64,000 bases of DNA. Origin: Saccharicrinis sp050296935 (GTDB taxonomy: Bacteria > Bacteroidota > Bacteroidia > Bacteroidales > Marinilabiliaceae). The stretch spans positions 1-64,000 of the forward strand of contig JBNKRV010000248.1 of assembly GCA_050296935.1 (NCBI GenBank), written 5' to 3'. Position 1 is the first letter of the stretch, and every line of letters starts with the position of its first letter. Shown here in pieces: positions 37,101-45,808 of the stretch. The translations under genes and the position numbers were made by a program. The notes beneath the pieces were generated by a model. The model ran no database searches, had not been told where the DNA came from, and saw only the letters and a program-made list of their open reading frames with translations.

Positions 37101-38631
37101 AAAATAACCTTTGTGGCTTTTCAGACATAGCAGCAATAGGAGTATCATTACCCATTGAATTAATAGGTTCCATACCTGCTTTTGCCATTGGCCCGATAAG
37201 CATATTAACATCTTCTTTGGAATAACCAAAAGCTTTTAAAAACTTATCGTAATCCTTGATTGAAGACTTAACTCTACTTTTTACTTCAATATCTTTAAGT
37301 CGAATACGGTTCTCTTTCAACCAGTTTTCGTATGGATATCTTTTTGAAAGCTGAGCTTTAATTTCCTGATCCGGAATAATAATACCCAATTTAGTATCCA
37401 CTAAAAGCAGTTTACCGGGCTTTAATCTTCCTTTTTCTTTTATATCTTCAGGAGCAAATGTTTGCACACCAACTTCTGATCCCATTATGATCATATCATT
37501 TTTAGTGATCACATAACGAGAAGGACGTAATCCATTCCTATCCAAAGTACCTCCAATGTAACGACCATCTGAGAACACAATTGAAGCTGGACCATCCCAT
37601 GGCTCCATGATAGTTGAATGATACTCATAATAAGCTTTTAAACTTTTTGGGATTGGGTTTTTATCATTCCATGATTCCGGGATCAACATACTCAATGCCT
37701 GTGGCAATGTTCTTCCTGTTAAAAACAGGAATTCCAACACATTATCTAAAGATGCAGAATCACTTTTTCCGGGTTCAATAACCGGGAAAATCTTCTTTAA
37801 ATCTTCTCCAAAAAGATCTGATTTCAGCAGAGATTCTCTTGCTTGCATCCACAAGCGGTTACCTTTAATCGTATTAATCTCACCATTGTGTGCCATAATA
37901 CGGAAAGGCTGAGCCAAATCCCACGATGGAAATGTATTGGTACTAAACCTAGAGTGAACTAACGAAATAGCACTCTTCAATTTAGGGTTTTGTAAATCAA
38001 GAAAGTAAGTACCAACCTGATCAGGGGTTAACATCCCCTTATAGATAAATATTTTGGTTGAAAGACTTGGAATATAAAATCCATCCTTTTCTTTTAAATC
38101 CGATTCACGAATTACTCTTTCAGTAATTTTCCGGGCTATAAAAAGCTTTCTTTCTATTTTGTCCTGTTCAAATTTACCTTTAACAAAAACTTGTCTAATT
38201 CTTGGCTCTGTTCTTTTTGCGATTTCTCCAATCACATTGCTATCAACAGGAACATCTCTATAACCAATTAATTCAAGTCCTTCTTCTAAAAGGTTTTTAT
38301 TTAATTCATCCTGACATAATAATGCTTCCTTATTTTCTTCAGGTAAGAACAATAGTCCCGTTCCATACTTGCCAGGTTCTGGCAAATCGAAACCGAGTGA
38401 ATTACAAAATTCATGTGGTACTTGAATTAATATTCCGGCTCCATCTCCAGATTTATTATCAGAACTCTCTGCTCCCCTATGGGTCATGTTAACCAACACC
38501 TCAAGTCCGCGATTTACAATATCATGAGACGTAAGTCCTTTGATATTAGCCACGAAACCAATCCCACAGTTATCATGCTCATTGGCAGGGTCATACAGCC
38601 CAACTGCCTTTGGAAATTTCTTTTGCATCAT
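34114..38631 (-). CDS. gltB: Glutamate synthase large subunit
   Basis: GltB makes glutamate from 2-oxoglutarate using ammonia released from glutamine. The 1505-residue protein starts with a class II glutamine amidotransferase domain whose nucleophile is C22 in DNCGIGF (removed N-terminus expected). The central domain, the FMN-binding synthase domain ([22 protein letters not shown], and [10 protein letters not shown]) and cysteines for a 3Fe-4S cluster ([19 protein letters not shown]) follow. The C-terminal GXGXG beta-helix domain is present (SGGIAYVLD). Two ATG codons (38631, 38628) are available. A consensus promoter lies upstream, giving a leader of about 160 nt. Confidence 0.97.
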   Translation of the reverse strand: [1505 protein letters not shown]

Positions 38632-38796
38632 ATCTATATATTAATAAAGAAGGAATAATACTGAACACAGATCTACCAAGCGTAAGTGGTCAATCTTCCA
38701 AACCCACCTATTTTCATCGTTATAAATTATTAATATTTTTATCCGATTTAGATGGTAATTATAATTATTTCAACACATTTACTTTGAAAACGGAAG

Positions 38797-38827
38797 CAAA
38801 AATAGAGTTTTTAATTATATTTTCCAA
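38797..38827 (-). promoter_or_regulatory. Promoter of gltBD
   Basis: On the minus strand TTG (38827-38825), 20 bp, then TATTTTTG (38804-38797) match the Bacteroidota housekeeping consensus. Transcription would begin near 38790, about 160 nt before the gltB ATG. Confidence 0.6.
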
Positions 38828-39789
38828 GATGCACCCATTAATATACGTTAAAAGATGACATATATGAGTCTTTTTTTATGATTTTTATCATGTATTATGT
38901 CTTTTTTAACCTACAATACTATCTCCTTAGTCAAATTCAACAATAACAACTTTGCTTAAAAAACACCACTACAGCACAAGAAGATCAATCCGTTAACAAA
39001 CGGAAAACATACATCTTTTATATAGTGAATATCATTTCACCAACTACATTAAAACATTTTCCAGTTTTCAGATCTTAAACTACAAAATAACCATGCACAT
39101 ATTTATATGTAACCTAATGATTTTATAAAAAAAATAAATGCCCCACATACTTATTCCAAATGTGAATTTCATGAAATAATATTGTTTGAACAATTTATAC
39201 CGAATAAAATTCAAAATGCTACTTCCAGTTCACTTCGCTCCTAAAGTAACTTAAATATAGCCCGGCACTATACCGACGCATTTATAGCTTTAATTGGCAT
39301 AAGAATACAATTAATCATTTAACCTACCCAAATGACTTTCTACAACATTCATGTCATGTCTTAATATATTTTCATCATCTTTAAAAAGGAGAAAATAATA
39401 AGATCCTTAATCTTTTATGAATTCATTAAACAAATTGAAACCAGAAGTTAACAAACCCAAAACAACTACCTGAATTCAATATTTTTTACAATCCAGATCA
39501 CAAACCCCATCATTTTCACCCCATAAACCAATATTTTATACTTTTACATATTCCATACCCCTATATCAAGGGGGTTAAAATGTTTTTTAAGTATTTTTTT
39601 GAATTTTACACCCGAAATAATTTGGGTGATTTAAAAAAAATACTCATTTTTGCAATGTGGTTATTAATAAACAACACCCCAAAGAAGTTTTTTAAATATT
39701 TTTAATCATCACCCCTATTAAAATAACCCTGTTGTTTTAATAACTATTAAAAAAAAGATTGTGTAACCTATTTTTTAAAACCTATTACA
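38828..39789. other. Long AT-rich gap upstream of the porin-glnK-amtB genes
   Basis: No gene is visible in this nearly 1-kb stretch. Near the right end there are two similar segments, GTTTTTTAARTATTTTT at about 39582-39598 and 39686-39703, each followed at a short distance by CACCC. Hairpins CACCCGAA (39609-39616) with TTTGGGTG (39621-39628) and CCCCT with AGGGG (about 39558-39573) lie close by. The pattern looks like a regulatory region with repeated sites for the nitrogen genes. No clear sigma-54 -24/-12 pair and no good TAnnTTTG box were found. Around 39200 there is a possible decayed repeat. Confidence 0.45.
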
Positions 39790-40464
39790 ATGAAAAGAGT
39801 AATTTTATTTTTTGCGATCGTGTTAGCTGCAAGTGCAGCAAAAGCTCAATTTTCTGTTGGAGCTGATGTAGTATCAAACTACGTATTTAGAGGTGCTTTA
39901 CAAGATGGTGGTAGAGGAGCTGTTCAGCCAACTATTGAATATGCTGCCGGAGACTTTGCTATTGGAGCATGGGGATCTTACGGAACTGCATTAGGAGCAC
40001 TTACCGAAGCTGACTTGTATTTGTCTTACTCACTATCAGATGCACTTAGTATCGGTCTTACAGATTATTACTATCCTATGGATCTTGAAAATGATACATA
40101 CAATTCATTTTTTGAAACAGATGAGGCATTATCAACACACTCATTCGAACTAAACTTAGGGTATGCACCTGGTGCTTTCAGTATTGCTGCAAACTACATC
40201 ATGAACAATTCAACAAACACTCAAGATGGAACATATTATCTTGAAGCTGGCTATGCTTTTTCTGACAATGTTTCATTAGCAATCGGTGGTGGTAACGGAT
40301 GGGTAACTACAAGTGGAAGTGATGACTTCCAAGTTTCAAACATTGCATTATCAGTTTCCAAAGAAATTGAATTAACTGAGAAATTTTCTCTACCAGTATT
40401 TGGTCAAGCAATTGTAAACCCAAATGCTGAAACTTTCCAACTAGTATTCGGATTTTCTTTATAA
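39790..40464 (+). CDS. Gcw_chp/TorF-type putative outer membrane porin
   Basis: The 224-residue precursor has a signal peptide (about 1-19, AAKAQ) and a mature part made of alternating beta strands ending in an aromatic-type C-terminus (FQLVFGFSL), as expected of a small beta-barrel. The opening FSVGADVVSNYVFRGALQDGGRGAVQPTIEY is the signature of the Gcw_chp (TIGR02001) family. The gene stands directly before glnK and amtB and may help ammonium or another nitrogen source cross the outer membrane; that is inferred from context. A structured RNA lies between it and glnK. Confidence 0.8.
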   Translation: MKRVILFFAIVLAASAAKAQFSVGADVVSNYVFRGALQDGGRGAVQPTIEYAAGDFAIGAWGSYGTALGALTEADLYLSYSLSDALSIGLTDYYYPMDLENDTYNSFFETDEALSTHSFELNLGYAPGAFSIAANYIMNNSTNTQDGTYYLEAGYAFSDNVSLAIGGGNGWVTTSGSDDFQVSNIALSVSKEIELTEKFSLPVFGQAIVNPNAETFQLVFGFSL

Positions 40465-40472
40465 AAAGCTAA

Positions 40473-40623
40473 AAAAAAGAAGGTGAGAGCGTTGTTGTAA
40501 TCATTTCTCAACACTGAAAACCAAGCGATTGTTCTCTCCAATATGCGTTAACTTAATGGAATAAGGCAGTATATTCTGCCCATTCCCACTAGGATTATAC
40601 ACCGTAATCTCACCTTCTTTTTT
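40473..40623 (+). ncRNA. Structured RNA between the porin gene and glnK
   Basis: A6-GAAGGTGAGA (40473-40488) pairs perfectly with TCTCACCTTC-T6 (40608-40623), a 16-bp closing stem whose right arm is a terminator-like U-tract. The 119-nt interior holds further stems: GGCAG (40565-40569) with CTGCC (40576-40580), extended by GGAAT with ATTCC, and a GTTG/CAAC stem near its left end. It begins just after the porin stop and ends 39 bp before glnK. It could end porin mRNA, or act as a regulated attenuator that sets glnK-amtB expression. Confidence 0.6.
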
Positions 40624-40662
40624 AAAATATTATGTAGTTCATTACTATTAAAAAATTGAATT

Positions 40663-41007
40663 ATGAAAAGAATTGAAGCAATCATCAGATTAAAACAATA
40701 TGAGAATGTTAAAAAAGCTCTTGAGGAGCAAGATATCACATTCTTCTCATACTGGGATGTAAGAGGTGTTGGTACCGCAAGAGAAGGTCACCTTTACAGA
40801 GGAACAGTTTATGATACGAGTATTATTGAGCGTCGATTAATTTCAATTATTGTTCGTGACGAAAACCTTGAAAAAACGATTCAGGCTCTATTATCCTCTG
40901 CAAGAACAGGCGAAATTGGTGACGGTAGAATTTTTGTGACAGATATTGAAGAAACTTACAGAATCCGCACAGGCGAATCAGGACCTGAAACTCTGTATGT
41001 TAAGTAA
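40663..41007 (+). CDS. glnK: P-II nitrogen regulatory protein
   Basis: P-II proteins sense 2-oxoglutarate, ATP and ADP and block AmtB when ammonium is plentiful. The 114-residue protein starts MKRIEAIIRLKQYENVKKAL, has the T-loop EGHLYRGTVYDTSIIERR (41-58) and the B-loop TGEIGDGRIFV (82-92), with a C-terminal ETYRIRTGESG. Tyr50 lies at about the position of the uridylylated Tyr51 of E. coli GlnB, but the residues after it (DTSIIERR in place of VDFLPK) are divergent, so its partner contacts may differ. It is followed by amtB after 45 bp, the classic glnK-amtB pair. Confidence 0.94.
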   Translation: MKRIEAIIRLKQYENVKKALEEQDITFFSYWDVRGVGTAREGHLYRGTVYDTSIIERRLISIIVRDENLEKTIQALLSSARTGEIGDGRIFVTDIEETYRIRTGESGPETLYVK

Positions 41008-41052
41008 CCAACCCCCATGAATCTGATTTAAAAACATTAAAAAGACAATATT

Positions 41053-42246
41053 ATGGATGCAAACAGCGCTTTAGACATATTATGGATTCTTGTTGCAGGA
41101 GTTCTGGTATTTTTTATGCAGGCAGGATTCGCCTTGGTTGAGGCTGGTTTTACAAGAGCAAAAAACGTTGGTAACATAATCATGAAAAACTTTATGGACT
41201 TTGCATTTGGTTCATTACTTTTCTGGATTATAGGATATAGTTTAATGTATGGTGGTAAAGGAGCTTTTTATGGTGCCTTTAGCTTTTTATACAATGTTGA
41301 TGGCGACTACCACAACTTATTTTTCCAAACAGTATTTGCAGCTACAGCTGCTACAATTGTTTCAGGAGCAATGGCTGAACGTACAAAATTCAGCACATAT
41401 TTAGTATATTCTGTAGTAATTACAGGAATTATTTATCCTATATCCGGTCACTGGGTATGGGGAGGTGGCTGGTTATCAACCATGGAAACACCATTTCATG
41501 ACTTTGCAGGTTCCACTGTAGTTCACTCAGTAGGTGGATGGATGGCCTTAGCTGGTGCATGGGTAATCGGACCTCGTATTGGAAAATACAATGGTACCAC
41601 AAATGCTATCCCTGGTCATAACATGGTATTAGGCGCCTTAGGTGTATTTATTCTTTGGCTGGGATGGTTCGGATTTAACCCCGGATCACAGTTGGCTATC
41701 AGCGGAGACAACGCTAATGCAGTTGCAAAAATATTTATCACAACTAACTTAGCTGCTGCTGCAGGTGCAGTAGTTACTATGTTCCTTACTTGGTTCCGTT
41801 ATGGAAAACCAGACTTATCAATGACATTAAACGGCGCTCTTGCTGGTCTTGTTGCAATTACAGCTGGTTGTGATGCTGTTTCACCAACAGGTGCAGCAAT
41901 AATCGGAGTAATAGCAGGTTTTGTCATTGTATTTTCAGTTGAATTATTTGACAAAGTATTTAAAATTGATGATCCTGTAGGTGCTATTTCTGTTCACGGT
42001 GTATGTGGTGCAGTAGGTACATTATTAGTTGGATTATTTGCAACTGACGGTGGTTTATTCTATGGAGGCGGTGCTTCTTTATTATTTAGTCAGATTATTG
42101 GTGTTGTAGTAATCGGACTTTGGGCATTTGGATTAGGTTTAATTTTATTCCTGGTACTTAAAGCTACAATTGGACTTAGAGTTTCAGAACAAGAAGAAAG
42201 AGAAGGTTTGGATATCCACGAACACGGACAAAGCTCATACAATTAA
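41053..42246 (+). CDS. amtB: Ammonium transporter
   Basis: AmtB trimers conduct ammonium across the inner membrane. The 397-residue protein has eleven membrane helices with family landmarks FMQAGFALVEAGFTRAKN, FQTVFAATAATIVSGAMAER and DFAGSTVVHSVGGW, whose histidine is the first of the twin pore histidines. The second is in SVHGVCGAVGTLLVGLFA. The C-terminal tail is short. It is co-transcribed with glnK, and a strong terminator follows at 42284-42314. Confidence 0.96.
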   Translation: MDANSALDILWILVAGVLVFFMQAGFALVEAGFTRAKNVGNIIMKNFMDFAFGSLLFWIIGYSLMYGGKGAFYGAFSFLYNVDGDYHNLFFQTVFAATAATIVSGAMAERTKFSTYLVYSVVITGIIYPISGHWVWGGGWLSTMETPFHDFAGSTVVHSVGGWMALAGAWVIGPRIGKYNGTTNAIPGHNMVLGALGVFILWLGWFGFNPGSQLAISGDNANAVAKIFITTNLAAAAGAVVTMFLTWFRYGKPDLSMTLNGALAGLVAITAGCDAVSPTGAAIIGVIAGFVIVFSVELFDKVFKIDDPVGAISVHGVCGAVGTLLVGLFATDGGLFYGGGASLLFSQIIGVVVIGLWAFGLGLILFLVLKATIGLRVSEQEEREGLDIHEHGQSSYN

Positions 42247-42283
42247 TATAGCTCACAACCATAGCTTTTAAATATTTGAAGTT

Positions 42284-42314
42284 AAGCGGCCGGGATACCC
42301 CCGGCCGCTTTTTT
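42284..42314 (+). terminator. Intrinsic terminator of glnK-amtB
   Basis: AAGCGGCCGGG (42284-42294) pairs perfectly with CCCGGCCGCTT (42300-42310) around a 5-nt loop, followed by T. It is a very strong GC-rich terminator. The remaining 265 bp to the MarC gene hold nothing I can identify. Confidence 0.95.
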
Positions 42315-42579
42315 ATATCCAAATGTTATTCTCTCCCCAAACGATCATCACCTTGTTAATCAGAGAAAATCCTAAATACCATAAAATTCACCTAACATGA
42401 TCCTTAATTCCAAATAATTAATGCCATACTAATAACCGGAATTCTACATAAAATATGGGATTCTGACTGCTTTAACCAGTGAAATTCATATTAATTGATA
42501 CCATGACAAAGTACCAATATAAAATCTGGAACTATTTTATATTTTAGTAGTCAAAATTAATCCTTTAACAAATTTGGTT

Positions 42580-43179
42580 ATGCAAGTGCAATTTCTACAA
42601 ATCCTTTCTGCATTTATTGTTCTTTTTGCAGTTATAGATATCCTGGGATCTATCCCTATTATAATAAATATCAAGAAAAAAGGAAATACAATAAATCCGT
42701 TGCAAGCTTCCTTAATCTCACTAGGCATTCTTTTACTTTTCTTTTTTTTAGGAGAACCATTGTTGGGATTATTCGGAGTAGACATTTCATCGTTTGCGAT
42801 AGCCGGATCCTTTGTGCTTGTTGTAATGGCATTTGAAATGATTTTCGGTATTAACATATTCAAACACGATTCTCCAACTGGTGCAAGCATCGTACCTATT
42901 GCTTTCCCTCTTATTGCAGGTGCAGGATCCTTTACAACCATACTTTCTTTACGTGCAGAATTTTACTCCATTAACATCATTATTGCTTTAGTACTTAATA
43001 TCATTGTTGTATATTTTGTATTAAAATCTACCGACAAAGTAGAAAAAACCATTGGAGAAGGGGGAGTTTACATTTTGCAGAAATTTTTTGGAATTATCCT
43101 TTTGGCTATGGCGATAAGGTTATTTCTTTCTAATTTTACCACTCTTTTAACACAATTTATACCAGCTTTAAAAGGCTAA
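42580..43179 (+). CDS. MarC-family membrane protein
   Basis: The 199-residue protein has six membrane helices and the family landmarks FVVLFAVIDILGSIPI-like start (FIVLFAVIDILGSIPII), FAIAGSFVLVVMAFEMI and VPIAFPLIAGAGSFTTI. MarC proteins are integral inner-membrane proteins of unknown function; the old link to antibiotic resistance is not supported. I chose the ATG at 42580. A TTG two codons upstream (42574) is also open. The RNase H gene starts one base after its stop, so they are coupled. Confidence 0.9.
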   Translation: MQVQFLQILSAFIVLFAVIDILGSIPIIINIKKKGNTINPLQASLISLGILLLFFFLGEPLLGLFGVDISSFAIAGSFVLVVMAFEMIFGINIFKHDSPTGASIVPIAFPLIAGAGSFTTILSLRAEFYSINIIIALVLNIIVVYFVLKSTDKVEKTIGEGGVYILQKFFGIILLAMAIRLFLSNFTTLLTQFIPALKG

Positions 43180-43180
43180 C

Positions 43181-43813
43181 ATGGCAAAAAAGAATAAGTT
43201 TTACGTTATATGGAATGGATTTAATCCTGGCATTTACACCAGTTGGGAGGCATGCAAAAAAAACATACAAGGTGTCAGTAATGTAAGATACAAAGGTTTT
43301 CCTACGATTGAAGCTGCCGAAAAAGCATTTGAAGAAGACCCTGAATTACATTGGGGCAAAAAGAAAAAGAGTATTGACAACTCAATTGACAACTACATTA
43401 ACAATCCGGATATTATAGAAAATAGTTTATCCGTTGATGCCGCCTGCAGTGGAAATCCCGGAATTATGGAATATCAGGGAGTCTTTACTGCTTCAGGAAC
43501 ACAGGTATTTATTAAAAAGTTTCCATTGGGGACTAATAACATTGGTGAATTTTTAGCTATTGTTCATGGACTAGCCTACCAGAAACAACACAAAATGAAT
43601 ATTCCGATATATTCAGATTCAAAAATTGCCATTGACTGGATTCAAGCTAAAAAATGCAGATCTAAATTAGACAGGAACACTCAAACTCAAGAATTATTTG
43701 AAGTGATTAAAAGGGCTGAAATTTGGCTTTCTAACAACACCTATAACCAGCCTATCCTAAAATGGAACACCAAAGAATGGGGTGAGATACCTGCTGATTT
43801 TGGCAGAAAGTAA
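43181..43813 (+). CDS. Ribonuclease H with N-terminal RNA/DNA-hybrid binding domain
   Basis: The 210-residue protein begins with the small hybrid-binding (viroplasmin-like) domain (KFYVIWNGFNPGIYTSWEACKKNIQGVSNVRYKGFPTIEAAEKAF, about 6-50) seen in eukaryotic RNase H1 and in some Bacteroidota. An RNase H fold follows with SVDAACSGNPG (catalytic Asp), NNIGEFLAIVHGL (Glu) and YSDSKIAIDWI (Asp). A final catalytic Asp may be the one in GEIPADFGRK. It would degrade RNA in RNA-DNA hybrids. It is convergent with the kinase gene, 5 bp apart. Confidence 0.9.
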   Translation: MAKKNKFYVIWNGFNPGIYTSWEACKKNIQGVSNVRYKGFPTIEAAEKAFEEDPELHWGKKKKSIDNSIDNYINNPDIIENSLSVDAACSGNPGIMEYQGVFTASGTQVFIKKFPLGTNNIGEFLAIVHGLAYQKQHKMNIPIYSDSKIAIDWIQAKKCRSKLDRNTQTQELFEVIKRAEIWLSNNTYNQPILKWNTKEWGEIPADFGRK

Positions 43814-43818
43814 CAAGG

Positions 43819-45714
43819 TTAATTTAAGGTGACCAGAGGAATTGAAAATTCTACTCTGGTTCCATCTTCACCATATTTAGATTTATCCTCCACAATAAGC
43901 CCCACTTTTCTTTGGGTATTATAACTATGATTTATCAATCTCAACCGTTCTCTTGTTATTTTTAACGCTAACGATTTATGTTTTTTATCCATATCTGAGC
44001 TATTATTCTTATTATTTATTCCTACTCCGTTATCATCTATTCGATAAGAAAGTTTTTTTGCTTTTTTTTCAAACCGAACAACAATACTTCCATTCTCTCT
44101 TTTATACAATTCCCCATGTTCAAATGAGTTTTCAATGAACGGCTGAGCCAACATAGGAGGAATCATCACATTTGACAGATCCAGATTATCATCCACAATT
44201 ATCTGACAATTAATTTTATCTCCAAACCTCCTATTTTGTAAATTGAGATAATACTCTAAAATTTCATATTCCTGCTTAAGTGTAATATACTCATCTTGAC
44301 TACATTGCAAAACCAATCGCATTAATCCTGCAAAATCAGCCAGAAAATCTACTGCATCAAAAGTTTTACTTTCCAATATATAAGATTGAATAGCTGAAAG
44401 TGAATTAAATATAAAATGAGGATTCATCTGTGTTCGTAGCACTTTTTGCTCAAGCTTCAATAACCGTTGCTTTTCGTTTAATCTTTTGGTTCTGTAATAA
44501 TAAACGCCATAGATTAACATCAATACGACTACAAAAACAACCACTACGAACAGAATCAGATAGAGTCGGTTACGTGCGATTAATTCAGCAACATGATTTT
44601 TACTTTTCTGATATAGATATTTCTCTTCGAGTTCAAGAACCTTACTAAGTTGTGCTTCATTATAAATACTATCCTTAAGCAAATAATAATCCTCAAGGAC
44701 AGGAAGTGCATTTTTATATTCCCCAATACTTTTATAGGCTTTATAAAGACTATATAAATTATCCTTCTGAACACTTAACAAACCAACCTCCTTATTTATC
44801 TCCTCACTCTTTTTGTACATTAAAATAGCCTTTTTCTTTTGATCTGTTGCAGCCAAAACATCACCTAAACCCGAGTAAACATGAACCAAACCAGCTTTAT
44901 CACCAATTCCAGAAAAGATTTTTTCAGATTCAGAAAAATACAAATTGGCATTGATATAATCATTTTTACGAAATAATAAACACCCTATATTATTTAATAC
45001 AGATGCAATTTTACTACTATCGGAAAGCGCACGATATTCTTTTAGCGCAGAAAAATAATAATCTTCAGCATTTTTATATTCCTCATTCCGAGCATAAGCC
45101 ACTCCCAGATTAAATGCTAAATCTGCAACCGATTCTTTATCATCCAGATTTTCATATATACTCTTAGCCTGGTTTAAATAATCAATATGCAGATCTACTT
45201 TGTTACACTCGCCAAAAATCAAACCCATATTCTGAAGAGATTTAGCCATACCTAAACTATCCATCAAAAGTTTATCTATTTCCAGACTTTTCCCATAATA
45301 ATCTAATGCGCCATCATAATTCGCTGCATAATAATATAGCAACCCAATATTGCTATATATACCCGAAACTTTTGTACTATCTTTTTCTGACAAAAGAAAC
45401 GGTATGGCTTCTTTATAATTCTTTAAGGCCTCTTTATACAACTCTTTATAAAAACAGGCCTCTCCAATAATATAATATCCTAAGCCCTGATATCTTTCAT
45501 TACTACCAGCTGCCATAAGCTTATCTGCCAATTCAATACTCCTGTCAGGATCTTCAGCCACAATATCAAAACCGATCCTTTGCAAGGCTTCGTTGTATTC
45601 GTCCCCTCTTAATTTGTTCAATTCAACATCAATACTATCATTACTTTGACCCTGCACAACAAAAAGACTCTGCACCCAAAACACTAACCCAAATAATTTC
45701 AGACTATTACACAT
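43819..45714 (-). CDS. TPR-containing LytS/YpdA-type sensor histidine kinase
   Basis: The 631-residue protein has a signal peptide (about 1-22, ending VQGQ), six to eight TPR-like repeats in the periplasm (about 30-360; e.g. GLYYYAANYDGALDYYGKSLEI), a membrane helix (about 376-402), a short coiled coil and a His_kinase domain with QMNPHFIFNSLSAIQSYI, whose His is the phosphorylation site. An ATPase region ends with YRIDDNGVGI. Such kinases usually pair with a LytTR response regulator, but none is encoded nearby. I chose the ATG at 45714; a GTG at 45771 lies inside a terminator. No promoter is visible between that terminator and the start. Confidence 0.87.
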   Translation of the reverse strand: MCNSLKLFGLVFWVQSLFVVQGQSNDSIDVELNKLRGDEYNEALQRIGFDIVAEDPDRSIELADKLMAAGSNERYQGLGYYIIGEACFYKELYKEALKNYKEAIPFLLSEKDSTKVSGIYSNIGLLYYYAANYDGALDYYGKSLEIDKLLMDSLGMAKSLQNMGLIFGECNKVDLHIDYLNQAKSIYENLDDKESVADLAFNLGVAYARNEEYKNAEDYYFSALKEYRALSDSSKIASVLNNIGCLLFRKNDYINANLYFSESEKIFSGIGDKAGLVHVYSGLGDVLAATDQKKKAILMYKKSEEINKEVGLLSVQKDNLYSLYKAYKSIGEYKNALPVLEDYYLLKDSIYNEAQLSKVLELEEKYLYQKSKNHVAELIARNRLYLILFVVVVFVVVLMLIYGVYYYRTKRLNEKQRLLKLEQKVLRTQMNPHFIFNSLSAIQSYILESKTFDAVDFLADFAGLMRLVLQCSQDEYITLKQEYEILEYYLNLQNRRFGDKINCQIIVDDNLDLSNVMIPPMLAQPFIENSFEHGELYKRENGSIVVRFEKKAKKLSYRIDDNGVGINNKNNSSDMDKKHKSLALKITRERLRLINHSYNTQRKVGLIVEDKSKYGEDGTRVEFSIPLVTLN

Positions 45715-45756
45715 CAGCTTATTTTCTATTTGTTGCGAAATTAAGCTAATAATTAG

Positions 45757-45787
45757 TAAAAAAAAAGCCACTCCTTACAGAGTGGCT
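45757..45787 (-). terminator. Intrinsic terminator between the Cys-rich peptide and kinase genes
   Basis: On the minus strand AGCCACTC pairs perfectly with GAGTGGCT around a 6-nt loop, followed by a long T-run. It lies 22 bp after the peptide stop and 43 bp before the kinase ATG. The kinase gene may depend on read-through of it. Confidence 0.88.
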
Positions 45788-45808
45788 CATATGTGATACT
45801 ATTAAAAT

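Noticed and set aside
38202..38492. 96-codon frame antisense to gltB
   Set aside because: GltB is complete and typical on the other strand; the antisense frame has no start signal or family match.
38610..38858. 82-codon plus-strand frame across the gltB start
   Set aside because: It overlaps the gltB start and its consensus promoter and has low-complexity AT-driven composition.
39000..39789. Sigma-54 promoter for the nitrogen genes
   Set aside because: GGCA-like fragments near 39260 and 39297 lack a GC at the required distance, so no -24/-12 pair could be supported.
45715..45771. Upstream GTG start for the TPR kinase
   Set aside because: The GTG at 45771 lies within the terminator stem of the preceding gene, and the signal peptide begins properly at the ATG at 45714.
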